Assembly (NCBI RefSeq): GCF_007747995.1
Contig: NZ_CP036276.1
Span: 1,789,001 to 1,853,000, forward strand
From: Symmachiella dynata
Lineage (GTDB): Bacteria; Planctomycetota; Planctomycetia; Planctomycetales; Planctomycetaceae
Length of the DNA: 64,000 nt
Direction: 5' to 3'
Shown here in pieces: positions 9,332 through 19,300 of this stretch (positions within the stretch are counted from its first letter, which is position 1; each line of letters opens with the position of its first letter). Made by a program: the position numbers and the translations under genes. The notes below the pieces were generated by a model, which did not search any database, was not told where the DNA came from, and worked only from the letters and a program-made list of their open reading frames with translations.

Positions 9332-10300
9332 TTATACTTCGACCATCTCGATGTGCTGTTGCAGAATGGACCACAACGTCTCCCACGAGCAGGGCTTTGT
9401 CAGAAAAGCATCGGCTCCTAAGTTATACATTTTGCGTTCGACATCGTGCCCTTTTCGACCGGTTAAGACGACCACAGGTATGTCACGTGTTGCCGCGGTT
9501 TCCTTAATCCTACGTAGGACATAATCACCGTTGCCTTGTGGCATTTCGTAATCCAAAATGATAACGCGTGGGTTGCCAATGAACGCGCTGCGATATCCAT
9601 CCATGCCGGTAAACGTGCGGAGGACTTCAACGCCATGTTCCCGCAATCGCATTTCAATTCCCAGCGTCAGTTCAGCATCGTCGTCAATGCACAGAACCCA
9701 AGGGGCCTCGGAAGAGGTCGGCGCCGAGAAATCCGAGATGACCTCAGTGGCTGCATCTCCCTCAGCCGACACCGCACTGTCCATTCCTACAACACCAGCG
9801 ACAGCCGGTGCTGCTCCGTCCATTAAGTCGAATAGCCAATCGAACAATACTTTTTGGTCGCTATCTTCATAGGCAGACTCCGGTGCAGCGTTGATGTTGT
9901 CGTCGACCGAAAGCTTGTCGTGGGGCGCCTCATGCTCGAAGATGTCATCCAGTATCGGTTTGATGCGCGTCCAGACATCGGGACATTTGGCAACGTAATA
10001 CGAACATGTGTTGTGACAGCGACGGATTGTTTCCTCGTCGGATGCACCAGTGAGTACGATGACTGGAATCGACTGCAGTTGCTCGTTTTGCAGCATGACA
10101 TCCCGCACGGTCAATCCGTTTCCTCCAGGCATATTGACATCCAGAATCACAACGTCAGGGCGCACCTCACGAATGGACTTCAGCGCCGAGACCGCGTCAC
10201 TGGCGGTTACTACCCTTAGGCCACATTTCTGCGACCGCAATGACAACAGCGCGACAAGATCGGCATCGTCGTCGGCAATAAGAATTTGACGTTTCTGCAT
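9332..10300 (-). CDS. Response regulator with two receiver domains and no output domain
   Basis: A 322-residue cytoplasmic protein with two REC domains. REC1 covers about residues 4-122 (ADDD acidic cluster, VVILDVNMPGGNG with phospho-acceptor Asp54, VLTGA). REC2 covers about 200-320 (IDDD, VIILDYEMPQGNG with Asp250, VLTGRKG, LTKPCSW with the conserved Lys). An acidic, Ala/Asp-rich linker joins them. No DNA-binding or enzymatic output is visible, so it probably passes phosphate or binds a partner. I prefer the ATG at 10300 over a GTG at 10327 because REC1 starts right after it. It is the last gene of a minus-strand signalling run. Confidence 0.9.
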   Translation of the reverse strand: MQKRQILIADDDADLVALLSLRSQKCGLRVVTASDAVSALKSIREVRPDVVILDVNMPGGNGLTVRDVMLQNEQLQSIPVIVLTGASDEETIRRCHNTCSYYVAKCPDVWTRIKPILDDIFEHEAPHDKLSVDDNINAAPESAYEDSDQKVLFDWLFDLMDGAAPAVAGVVGMDSAVSAEGDAATEVISDFSAPTSSEAPWVLCIDDDAELTLGIEMRLREHGVEVLRTFTGMDGYRSAFIGNPRVIILDYEMPQGNGDYVLRRIKETAATRDIPVVVLTGRKGHDVERKMYNLGADAFLTKPCSWETLWSILQQHIEMVEV

Positions 10301-10402
10301 TTCTGAAGTTCCCAATACTGAGTGCACAAGTTAGTTTTTAAAGCACAGTGATCTTTCGCCAATCACGCCTGGATTGACACTTCAACCGACCCAAGGAGAT
10401 CT

Positions 10403-10795
10403 CTATTCGCTCGGCGTAATCAAATCCGCCGTACCGATTGCTGCTTGAACCACTTTGATGAGATTGCGGCCATCATAAGGTTTGGTCACAAAACAATTGG
10501 CTCCGGCATCCAAGGCTCGTTCTTGGTCCACGAGACTGGCCGACAACATCACGACCGGTATGTGTTGAGTTGAGGATTGTTCTTTCAATTCCGCCAACGC
10601 GGACAATCCATCCAGGTGTGGCATCCGCACATCCATGACGATGGCATCAGGTTGTTGTTGGGTCGCACATGCGACCGCTTGTTCTCCATCTTTGGCTGTG
10701 GATGTCTTGAAACCAGCAGTGGCCATCCACAATTGGGTTGCTTGCCGAATATCCGCTTCGTCATCGACCAATAGGATTGTTTTATTGGGGGACAT
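10403..10795 (-). CDS. Single-domain response regulator
   Basis: 130 residues, just one receiver domain of the CheY type. It has VDDEADI, AIVMDVRMPHLDG with phospho-acceptor Asp55, VVMLSAS, and FVTKPYDGRNL with the conserved Lys. There is no output domain, so it likely shuttles phosphoryl groups or binds a target protein. An AGGA lies 8 nt before the ATG at 10795. It sits between the two-REC protein and the REC-kinase, all on the minus strand with gaps of about 80-100 bp, and may share a transcript with them. Confidence 0.9.
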   Translation of the reverse strand: MSPNKTILLVDDEADIRQATQLWMATAGFKTSTAKDGEQAVACATQQQPDAIVMDVRMPHLDGLSALAELKEQSSTQHIPVVMLSASLVDQERALDAGANCFVTKPYDGRNLIKVVQAAIGTADLITPSE

Positions 10796-10876
10796 TTTTC
10801 ATTCCTAAGGTATTTAAGAAGGTTGGAGGGGACAGCGTTGATTGCCCCCTACGCTCCTCTGGCACAACAACATAAA

Positions 10877-12457
10877 TCATTCACAAGCCGGCTGGAGTTC
10901 AATCAGTTGGCGAAATGCGTCAAGGATGACTTCGGGCGTGAAAGCGACATCCCAAGTTCCTTCGACTTGCATTTGAAACTTGGGTAATGGGCCGAAGGGG
11001 CGATTCCGGTTGGTTTTCTGTAGTTCGTCGTCGACACGCTTCAGGAATTCAACAGTTTCGCTGCGCCGCATTGGCAAGGCAAAAAGCCAACGTTGCGGGC
11101 CAGCGCGAAACAATAGATCGTCGCGACGTAACAAATAGTTGAAAAATGCATCTACATCGGACACTGCGGAGTTCGAATCCTCGTCAATGATTTGGGCGCT
11201 GATCAGAGTAAAGAATGATTCTCCTGTCGTATTCGCGCCCCTTCTTTGCAAATACCGTGTCATCACAGCGAGAGGGTCATCTAACGGGACCGTGAACGAA
11301 AACGTCGTTCCTTGTCCCAATTGGCTCTCGACTGAAATATCGCCGAAATTCAGATCCACTAGTTCTTTGGCAATACTCAGGCCCAAGCCAAAACCTTTTG
11401 CGTTCCCTTTGGGTTGCGTGTTTAGCTGTTGAAAACGCTTGAATAGTAGAGCTAATCCATCGTCGTCAATTCCGGGGCCGTTATCAGTCACGTCAATCAT
11501 GAGTTCAGAACGAGCAGCGTCTTGGTGTGCCTCGATACGAACCGAGCCGGGGTCGCCGCAAAATTTCATGGCGTTGGTGACCAAATTGATGATCACACGC
11601 CCCACCTTTTCGGCATCACAATAGACAGCAGGCAACATTTCATCGACGTCGACGTCAAATGCAATTCCTTTCACCGCCGCCTTGCGGGCGAGGGGAGGGC
11701 AGACCGACGTCACGATTTTGGCAAGGTTGCAGGGCCGCCGCCACGCGCCAATCAGTCCTGATTCAAGCTTACTGACGTCGAGCATGTCATCGACCATGTT
11801 GTTCAAGTCGTCGGCGCGTACTCCCGCGATGTCGAGCATTCGACCTTGCTCTTCATTGATTTCCCCGGCAAGTCCTTCGCGAACCAATGAGACGTAGTCT
11901 TTGATCACAGTCAGCGGAGTGCGAAACTCATGGGAGACGTTATCCACAAACTGGTGTGCCGTTTTGTACAACTTTCGAAGTCGAGCATTCTTTTTATTCA
12001 GCAAAGATTTTTGCTCAGTCAGTAACTGATGACTCGATTCGATTCTCGCCAATAACTTTTGGTTTTCGACAATGCTTTCCTGTCGCTGAATCGCATGATG
12101 AATTGCACGCTCCAACGTATGAGGTGTTGCTTCATCCTTGATCAGATAGTCCTGCGCGCCAACCGTCAGCGATGACAGCTCCACTTGCTCGTCATCAAGC
12201 GTTGTTAGAACCAGAATCGGGACATGCTGGTTCTGGGTGCGGATGCGTTTCACAGTTTCTAATCCGAAACTGTCAGGCAATGAGAGGTCAGTCAACACGA
12301 CATCGCAGGACATTTCTGAAAGGCGCCTCAATCCCGCATTGAGAGATTGCTCCCAGACTAATTCTGTCGAACGGCGGCAGCGCTTCAGGCTGCGCTTGAT
12401 CAACTGATAATCCGTTGCATCATCTTCGATGAGTAGGACGCCTAGGTGGTCTTCCAT
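10877..12457 (-). CDS. Hybrid REC-histidine kinase with a degenerate GGDEF-like tail
   Basis: 526 residues, cytoplasmic (no membrane segment). REC covers residues 6-125 (LIEDDATDY, Asp57 in VVLTDLSLPDS, QDYLIKDE). A coiled coil lies at about 128-170, and HisKA has phospho-acceptor His176 in NVSHEFRTPL. HATPase_c lies at about 285-395 (NLVTNAMKFC, VTDNGPGID, GFGLGLSIAKEL). The C-terminal 125 residues look like a GGDEF fold in which the signature has become RAGPQRWLFALP, so no cyclase activity is expected. I chose the ATG at 12457 because GGAG lies about 8 nt upstream and this start does not overlap the next gene; the frame extends to 12580 only by running through it. The REC is paralogous to that of the kinase at 13336-14997. 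Confidence 0.9.
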   Translation of the reverse strand: MEDHLGVLLIEDDATDYQLIKRSLKRCRRSTELVWEQSLNAGLRRLSEMSCDVVLTDLSLPDSFGLETVKRIRTQNQHVPILVLTTLDDEQVELSSLTVGAQDYLIKDEATPHTLERAIHHAIQRQESIVENQKLLARIESSHQLLTEQKSLLNKKNARLRKLYKTAHQFVDNVSHEFRTPLTVIKDYVSLVREGLAGEINEEQGRMLDIAGVRADDLNNMVDDMLDVSKLESGLIGAWRRPCNLAKIVTSVCPPLARKAAVKGIAFDVDVDEMLPAVYCDAEKVGRVIINLVTNAMKFCGDPGSVRIEAHQDAARSELMIDVTDNGPGIDDDGLALLFKRFQQLNTQPKGNAKGFGLGLSIAKELVDLNFGDISVESQLGQGTTFSFTVPLDDPLAVMTRYLQRRGANTTGESFFTLISAQIIDEDSNSAVSDVDAFFNYLLRRDDLLFRAGPQRWLFALPMRRSETVEFLKRVDDELQKTNRNRPFGPLPKFQMQVEGTWDVAFTPEVILDAFRQLIELQPACE

Positions 12458-12471
12458 CTCTGTGCTCCGTT

Positions 12472-12933
12472 TTAGGTGCGATTGGAATTCGCCATAGCTC
12501 CGTGCAACTTTCGCAAAGGAACGTGTTTTAGAATTTCGTTTAGCAGCGATTGATAATGCACCGGCTTGTACAGTATGCAAGCAGCGCCTAACTGTCGAAG
12601 TTGGCTCGCCAACGACTCGTCGCGTTGCCCTGTAAGCACCAAGACGGGGATGTCAGCTGTCTGTTGCTCGCTCTTGACGCTTTGTAGCACTAGCTGACCA
12701 TCACCATTGGGCATCGCGATATCGGTGATGATGACATCGGGAGTATTCTGAGCAGCGTCCCAAGCCCCAAAATGTCCGCCATAGTCGCGAATGACGTTCA
12801 CGTCATAATTGGCAAGTACCATTTCCAAACACAGGGTGATGTCGGGATCGTCGTCAATGATCAATACGGTATGCTGCGTATTATAATTGGCGATTAATGT
12901 GTCCGCGCGATCGCAGAATGGCTTCATGCTCAT
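12472..12933 (-). CDS. Single-domain response regulator
   Basis: About 153 residues with one REC domain: LIIDDDPDI, DVIITDIAMPNGDG with phospho-acceptor Asp71, VLVLTGQ, and CILYKPVHY with the conserved Lys. There is no output domain. The start lies in a triple ATGAGC-type repeat (ATGs at 12939, 12933 and 12927). GGAG at 12941-12944 is 7 nt from the middle ATG, so I chose 12933; a TTG at 12954 is less likely. Its stop is 14 bp before the REC-kinase gene at 12457, so the two are almost certainly cotranscribed and the proteins probably work together. Confidence 0.88.
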   Translation of the reverse strand: MSMKPFCDRADTLIANYNTQHTVLIIDDDPDITLCLEMVLANYDVNVIRDYGGHFGAWDAAQNTPDVIITDIAMPNGDGQLVLQSVKSEQQTADIPVLVLTGQRDESLASQLRQLGAACILYKPVHYQSLLNEILKHVPLRKLHGAMANSNRT

Positions 12934-13335
12934 GCTCATGCTCCGTGATATCAATTTTAATGTGATTCACTATTCAGCAAGCAAAATGGTGGATGTCTTA
13001 GGCGAGTGGCATTTCTCGTAGCGCAATAATGAAGGAGACCGTTTGTGGTCAACTTATCAGCGCGCGTTGAAGGCTAAAGGCGTGAGGCCGCGTGATCTTG
13101 CGAACACGAGTGCGACCAGTAGGAGGTAGGTTGACACCGGATGGTGACATTGGTGTGTGTACAGCGGGATGAAAACTATAGGTCACCTTGGTGACTGACC
13201 GAGTCAAAATCGTTTTTTTTAGCGATTCGGCGGCATTCGCAATAAAAGCCACCGTTACGATCGTAACAGCCCTACTGTTGGGCTTGACCTGATCTAGCGG
13301 AGGCCTACCGCACTGACGGTCACAGACACAAGCTG
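12934..13335. other. Intergenic region, likely promoter of the minus-strand receiver/kinase run
   Basis: About 400 bp separate the kinase gene at 13336 from the response-regulator gene at 12933, both on the minus strand, so a promoter for the downstream run is expected here. The only distinct element seen is the palindrome at 13254-13267. A T8 run lies at about 13213-13220. Confidence 0.45.
13254..13267. promoter_or_regulatory. Perfect 14-bp palindrome, candidate operator
   Basis: GTTACGATCGTAAC is a perfect palindrome about 320 bp upstream of the response-regulator start at 12933 and about 70 bp beyond the stop of the kinase. It has the size of a dimer-binding operator, but no DNA-binding regulator is encoded in this signalling block. 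Confidence 0.3.
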
Positions 13336-14997
13336 CTAATCAGCCTGACCTGAACATACGATGGACTCTTCACCGGAATAGCAGGAAACAAGATTCAATA
13401 GCGCAGCGCGGTTGATCGGTTTGCTCAAATAGTCATCGCAACCCGCATCGAGACATTTCTCGCGATCTCCCATCATCGCGTTTGCAGTGAGAGCGATGAC
13501 TGGGACATCGAGGCCAGCTTGACGTAATTGCCGCGCCGCAGCATATCCATCTAAAACGGGCATCTGCATATCCATTAAAACAACATCGAATGGCGTACCG
13601 TTTTGGATCTGCTGTAGGATCTGATCACAAGCCAACTGACCATTGTCAACGACAGTCACATCGGCTCCTGCTTTTTGCAAGATATAAGAGATTAAACGCT
13701 GGTTATCCAAACCATCCTCAGCAAGCAAGAGACGACAGTCCAGCGACGCGACCTCAGGAGATATTGTTGCAGCAACTCGGTTTTCGCTGGGCATTTTGTC
13801 AGCAGGTTGCGGCTCCACGATTGAGACATGATCAATCGCCCCAATCGCGATCGTCGCTCGAAAAGTGCTTCCTACACCAAGCTCGCTTGAAACAGTAACG
13901 TCTCCACCCAAGCCCTCTGCCAATTTCTTGCAGATCGTTAACCCCAGCCCCGTCCCGCCGTATTGCCGGCTTGTTGAAGAATCGGCTTGTTTGAACGGTT
14001 TAAAAATCTGAGCCGTCTGCTCTGGGGTCATGCCGATCCCCGCATCAATGACATCAAGCTGAAGAAATGCGTTTTTGGCATTTCTCACCAGCGACGACTC
14101 GATGCGCACACATCCAGCGGAAGTGAATTTGATGGCATTTTCGACGAGATTGATCAGAATTTGTCTCAGTTGAGTGGGATCCGATTCGATGGTTTCGGGC
14201 ATTTCAGTGACAAAGTCGAGCGATAGAGAAAGCCCTTTAGCCGCGGACCGTACTTTCATCATTCGACCGACATCTAAAATTATATCGAGGGGAGAAAATC
14301 GGAGACACTCTGAATGACATTGTCCTGCTTCGATTTTGCTAAGGTCTAATATTCCATTGATTAAAGACAGAAGATGCTCTCCATTGCGTTGGATAATCTC
14401 TACAATTTCAATGGAATCAGTTTCATCAATCTGATCTTGCAGGATACCGGCGAACCCTAAAATGGCCGTGATCGGTGTGCGGATTTCATGGCTCATATTC
14501 GCCAAAAACTCGCTTTTTAGGCGATTGGCCTCTTCGACCACGATTTGAGTCTGCTTGAGTTGTTCCATCGCCTCGTAAAGCGCCGTCGTCGAGACTTCGA
14601 CGGCTCGTTGCATGCTCCTGCGCTCGATAGCGTACATGATGGATCTCTCCAGGAGCGATGGATCGATCATTTCCTTCGGAAGATAATCCTGAGCGCCCAA
14701 CTGCAAAGCACGGATCGCGACGTCGGGATCGTCTAATGTGGTGAGCACAATGATGGGAACATCGTGATCACAAGCACGAATGCGTTCGACCGTGGTCAAC
14801 CCATGGCTATCGGGTAATGATAAATCCGTCAACACAACGTCGAATTTGTTGGCATCGAGGTGTGACAATCCGCCAGCGAGACTCTGCTCCCAATGCAATT
14901 GAGTTGACCGAGACCCCTTTCTCAGGCAACGCCCCACAAGCTGGTGGTCGGCGGCATCATCTTCGATCAACAGCACATGCTGGGGCAGCGGGCTCAT
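13336..14997 (-). CDS. Hybrid histidine kinase REC-HisKA-HATPase-REC
   Basis: 553 residues, soluble. An N-terminal REC (Asp58 in VVLTDLSLPDS) is followed by a coiled coil at about 125-160 and HisKA with His170 in NMSHEIRTPITA. HATPase_c lies at about 275-395 (NLVENAIKFTS, GTGLGLTICKKL). A second REC at about 425-540 has Asp476 in VVLMDMQMPVLDG and LSKPINR. This is a phosphorelay architecture: signal enters through REC1 or the coiled coil, and phosphate can move from His170 to Asp476. No histidine phosphotransfer domain is visible in the window. GGAGG lies 8 nt before the ATG at 14997. The N-terminal REC is closely similar to that of the kinase at 10877-12457, indicating duplication. Confidence 0.93.
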   Translation of the reverse strand: MSPLPQHVLLIEDDAADHQLVGRCLRKGSRSTQLHWEQSLAGGLSHLDANKFDVVLTDLSLPDSHGLTTVERIRACDHDVPIIVLTTLDDPDVAIRALQLGAQDYLPKEMIDPSLLERSIMYAIERRSMQRAVEVSTTALYEAMEQLKQTQIVVEEANRLKSEFLANMSHEIRTPITAILGFAGILQDQIDETDSIEIVEIIQRNGEHLLSLINGILDLSKIEAGQCHSECLRFSPLDIILDVGRMMKVRSAAKGLSLSLDFVTEMPETIESDPTQLRQILINLVENAIKFTSAGCVRIESSLVRNAKNAFLQLDVIDAGIGMTPEQTAQIFKPFKQADSSTSRQYGGTGLGLTICKKLAEGLGGDVTVSSELGVGSTFRATIAIGAIDHVSIVEPQPADKMPSENRVAATISPEVASLDCRLLLAEDGLDNQRLISYILQKAGADVTVVDNGQLACDQILQQIQNGTPFDVVLMDMQMPVLDGYAAARQLRQAGLDVPVIALTANAMMGDREKCLDAGCDDYLSKPINRAALLNLVSCYSGEESIVCSGQAD

Positions 14998-15361
14998 TTC
15001 ACAAACCTCCGAATTTTATGCTGGCACGGCGTCAAGGCTTTCATCACTCCCCTGGTTGATTTCCAGGATAATACGGAGTTCACCACTGACATGGCGCAAT
15101 TCGGACGCTAACTGCGATAGCCTCATCTGGTGAGAGTTTAGCTTAGCTTCTCGACGTAGCGAGAATTTGAGTTTCGAAAGTTTCAGTTGCAATGGCTGCT
15201 GCGCTCATAACCGCGCTATTTCAGCAATCACTCACGAACCGAACGCTCGTTGTCATCGGTGGAGTCAGTTTATTCTGACCTTGACGATTTTCGCCGTCAG
15301 ATGATACTACGAGTTCTGAGACGGGGGTTTGGGGCCTTATGGAGATAGGCAAGGAAGCGAT
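14998..15361. other. Divergent intergenic region between kinase and PxDVY-repeat gene
   Basis: 364 bp that must carry the promoters of both divergent genes. No clear inverted repeat, sigma-54 element or open frame with recognisable content was seen. Confidence 0.4.
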
Positions 15362-16336
15362 ATGCAAGAGCGAAAAGGATTCGGAATGGAACGGCTGCGG
15401 AATTGCTTCGTTGCCCTGTTCCTGATCATTGGGCTGGTCGCTCCCCAAATCGTAAAAGCTGGCGACTCCGTCAAGGCTGCCATTTCGCCTCCAGACGTGT
15501 ATGAGCATGTCCGTTTGCTCCGAACCGAAATTGAATACGTTCGCAAGTACATCGGCCGACCTCAAGAGGCACGAGCTGAGATCGCGGTTTCCGATGCGGA
15601 GCCTCGCGAAGTTTTTTTCCAAGCGCTGACGTTATTTCGCAAAGCGAATCGCCTTAGCTTTGAGCTCACCCGCACACGGGCAGAGGAATTATTGTCACCA
15701 AACGACGAGCTGAAGCCGCGCCATGTATACGAAGCTGTTGATCATGCACTCCAACGAATTCGTAGCATCAAATCCAAGCTCAACCTGAAACAACAATTCA
15801 CAAAACAACCACCCGATATCACCAAGACACCAACCGATGTGTACCGTTCGATTGTCCAAGCGAACCGGCAGTTGAACCTCATGCTGGATCAGCAGTTTTC
15901 GCCAAGTGACGTTTACCAGCAACTGACCTTGGCAATTGCTTATGCCGAGCGTTTGATGGAGCAATACCCAGAGTTGGATTCTACAATCCCTGATCCGCCC
16001 AAATTTGAAGCCAATAAGATGCCTCGTGACGTCTACCAGAGGCTGCAAGGGTGTTACAGTTCTGTTCAAATAATCATTGAGCAAAACGGCAAACAATCCC
16101 TCACACTTGGAGCAATGTCGGAAGAGGAACTCAATCAAGTCTCTCCGAGTGATGTGTACGACATAGCCTCCTTGCTCGTTTCGGAATTGGCTTATCTACA
16201 TCGCGAAGGCCCCAACGCGCCCCCGCCACACCAAGCCTATTATCCAGGACGCAAGTTTCCTGCGGATTGTTATCAGCGAGCGGGCATTCTTGAGCAGCAG
16301 TTTGACCGACTCGCCCGGCAGCGGCCTGCCAACTGA
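15362..16336 (+). CDS. Exported protein made of about eight PxDVY repeats, unknown function
   Basis: 324 residues with an N-terminal signal peptide (RLRNCFVALFLIIGLVAPQ, cleavage probably near KAGDS). The mature protein repeats a short motif followed by an amphipathic helix: SPPDVY 42-47, EPREVF 80-85, KPRHVY 118-123, TPTDVY 156-161, SPSDVY 180-185, MPRDVY 220-225, SPSDVY 261-266 and FPADCY 299-304. The spacing is mostly 38-41 residues, with one of 24. I do not recognise this as a named family. It resembles no TPR consensus, though a helical repeat solenoid or bundle is likely. ATGs at 15362 and 15386 each have a good upstream AGGA; either keeps the signal peptide. Its stop is 44 bp before the probable GTG start of the membrane kinase, so the two are likely cotranscribed. 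Confidence 0.8.
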   Translation: MQERKGFGMERLRNCFVALFLIIGLVAPQIVKAGDSVKAAISPPDVYEHVRLLRTEIEYVRKYIGRPQEARAEIAVSDAEPREVFFQALTLFRKANRLSFELTRTRAEELLSPNDELKPRHVYEAVDHALQRIRSIKSKLNLKQQFTKQPPDITKTPTDVYRSIVQANRQLNLMLDQQFSPSDVYQQLTLAIAYAERLMEQYPELDSTIPDPPKFEANKMPRDVYQRLQGCYSSVQIIIEQNGKQSLTLGAMSEEELNQVSPSDVYDIASLLVSELAYLHREGPNAPPPHQAYYPGRKFPADCYQRAGILEQQFDRLARQRPAN

Positions 16337-16379
16337 ACCCCAACTCTTTAGCGTATTGCTCGATGGGCACGGAGGTAAT

Positions 16380-19300
16380 GTGTCGGACAAACAGTCGTCG
16401 TTACAAAAAATTCAACATACCGGTGGATTGTATCGTCGCTTGCTCCGATCCCATCTTCTAGTGGCTGGCATTGGTTTGTTCATGCTGGCTGTCTCAATCG
16501 GCATTCTCTATTCAATGCGCGCCGCGACGCTCTATGCGGCGCAAGTTCGCAGTCCTTCAGCGCGCACCTCGGCTGTGGCATTGCAGGGTGTTCAAAAGTC
16601 GTTGGCGGCCTTGAGAGGTTGGGTCGCCCTAGGCGATGAAGAATTTAAAGAAGAACGAGCGGCCGCCTGGAACCAAGAAATTGATCCCGCCATCGCGGAA
16701 TTAGAACGCTTGAGCACGCATTGGGACGACCAAGCAGACCTCGCGCTCTTAGCGCAGGCGCAGAAGCGACTGCGAGGATTAAAAAAGACGCAATGGTGGA
16801 TTGAAGATCTCGCACAAACTCCCGGCAACGAACCGGCGCGCACGATTGTTCGATTCGAACTCGATCCGATTGCTGAACACATCACCGGGACCCTGAACCT
16901 GCTGATTCATTTAACAGCGAATTCCTCCGCCCCTGGCAACAGGACGCAGTTGCTCCTGGATCTTGTGGATCTAAGATTGAGTTTTTCACGTTGCCAACTG
17001 TTATTGAGTCAAATCATTGACCAACAGCAGGATGTGGATATGCCAACCTACCATGCTCTGGTTGCGACTGCGAAACAACAGTTTGATAATGCTGTTGGGC
17101 GCTCCGACACAACGAATCTTGAACAAAAGGCGTTGATTGCGAACCTCAATGATGAATTCCGGGCCTATCATCACCTCGCATCTGAAGCCGTACAGTTGAG
17201 TCAATCGCCAGAGGCCAACGTTGCTTTATCAATGTTAAGTGGCGATGCCGTTCCTGCAGCGCGTGACGTGACGATGTTGTTGGGTGAACTTTCAAACAAC
17301 CAAGCAGCACTCATGCGCCATGATGCCCAGGCTCTTGCGGCCAAAGGTTCTCGATGGCTAGGTTTTTCATTCGTGCTCGGGATCGGCATGCTCGGCATCA
17401 CTTATGTCGTTTCCAGACGCAACGCCGCCGCCATCGCTCGCCCCATCGCCACAATAGCCAGTGCAACAGAGCACCTCGCAAAAGGAAACTTAGTTGAGGA
17501 TCTGCCCATCACATCCTTTGACGAAGTTGGCCACTTGACGGAATCCTTCAATGCTATGCGGTCGCAATTGGAGGAACGCACCACGGAACTCGCCAAACAA
17601 ACGAGATTGGCGTTACTTGCCGAACAGGCGGCCACCGCCGCCGAACAACGGCGAGATGCGGCAAGGCGCAAGTCGCAAACCATGGCCACCGTCATACAGC
17701 AGTCGCACGTAGAACACGAACGCTTGGCCGCGAGTGAACAACTTTTTCGAGCCACGCTCGAAGCGGCACCTACGGCAATTTTGATGATCAACCGGGAAGG
17801 TCAGATCGTATTGGCCAATTCCGAATCCGTGAAATTATTTGGGTATTCACAAGACGAACTCTTGTCGCATCCCATGGAGATGCTCCTACCGCCACGCCTT
17901 AAACCTCGACATGTCAAACATCGTTCTGGTTATTTCGCTAATCCCACGACCCGTCGAATGAGCGAGAGCGATGAACTTGCCGGCATGCGTAAAGATGGAA
18001 CTGAATTTTTAGTCGAAGTCAGCCTCAGTCCAGTCACCACCGATGACGAAATGTTTGTCATCTGTTCCATCGACGACATCACCGTTCGCAAGCGGGCAGA
18101 AATTGCGCTTCGCGATCGTGATGAGCTTATCACGAGTTTACTCAATTCTACTGCAGAAGGGATCTACGGATTGGATCTCGAGGGGAATTGCACTTTCGCA
18201 AATCCCACATGCGCCAGAATATTGGGATATAAAACTCCTGAAGAGTTTCTCGGCAAGAACATGCACCAATTGATTCACCATACACGTTCCGATGGGACGT
18301 CGTATCCTGCAAATGAGTGCCCTATCTTTTCGGCATTTCGCGAAGGCCGCGGCGTGCATGTTGAGGACGAGTCGTTGTGGAGGCAAGATGGCTCAGCGTT
18401 TCCAGCTGAGTTTTGGTCGTATCCAGTAAGTCGTAATGGCGAACTGGTCGGCTCGGTCGTGACCTTTCTCGACATCACCGAACGACGCAAAAGTGAAAAC
18501 GAAGTCCGGCGTTTGGCTGACATTGTCGAATCATCTGACGACGCGATATTTGGTGCAACACTCGAAGGCCTGATCACCAGTTGGAACGATGGGGCTGAGC
18601 GACTTTACGGATATTCGGCAAGTGAAATGGTTGGCCAACCGTCCGAACAACTCTTTGCTCCGGAGCAAAGAGTAATCGTATCTCGGGCTCTCGAACAGAT
18701 CGGTGATCGACAGTCAGTGCGAAATCTGGAAATGGTTCAGGTTTGTAAAGATGGAACGATCATTGATGTCTCTTTGACGATTTCGCTACTCATGGATCAA
18801 CAGCGAAACGTGGTCGGGACATCCACAATTGCCCGCGACATTACGCAACGCAAGCTGCTGGAAAAAACGCAGCAGCAAATCAACATTGAGCTCGAAGGAC
18901 GCGTCGAACAACGCACCCGGGAGTTAAATCATCAACACCAGGCAGCAATCGCAATGGCCGAGGAAGCCCAGAAGGCGCGATTAATTGCTGAGCAAGCGGA
19001 ACGCCGCCTGGAGCAAGTCGCCTCGCAATTGGCCATGCCCCCTCGCGCCCCACATGACCGCACTCAAACCTTTAGTGTGAGAGACTTTTTTTTGAGCGAC
19101 ATGATGAAGTGTGGTGCATGGATTCGTGGTCTCTGCCAACACCACGCATCGCAATCGGAGTATGCGAAGGCTCTTGTTCGGTTATTTCATCAACACTTTC
19201 AGCGCGATGAAGGGGAATCTGAATTTGCTTTAGTGCGTGTATTTCATTCCAACCGGTTCAAAAACCTTACCCCAGAACTCCAATCGATGGCTCGCTCCCG

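Noticed and set aside
15019-15034. Sigma-54 promoter candidate starting TGGCACGGCG
   Set aside because: The -24 half is good, but the -12 TTGC half is missing at the required spacing.
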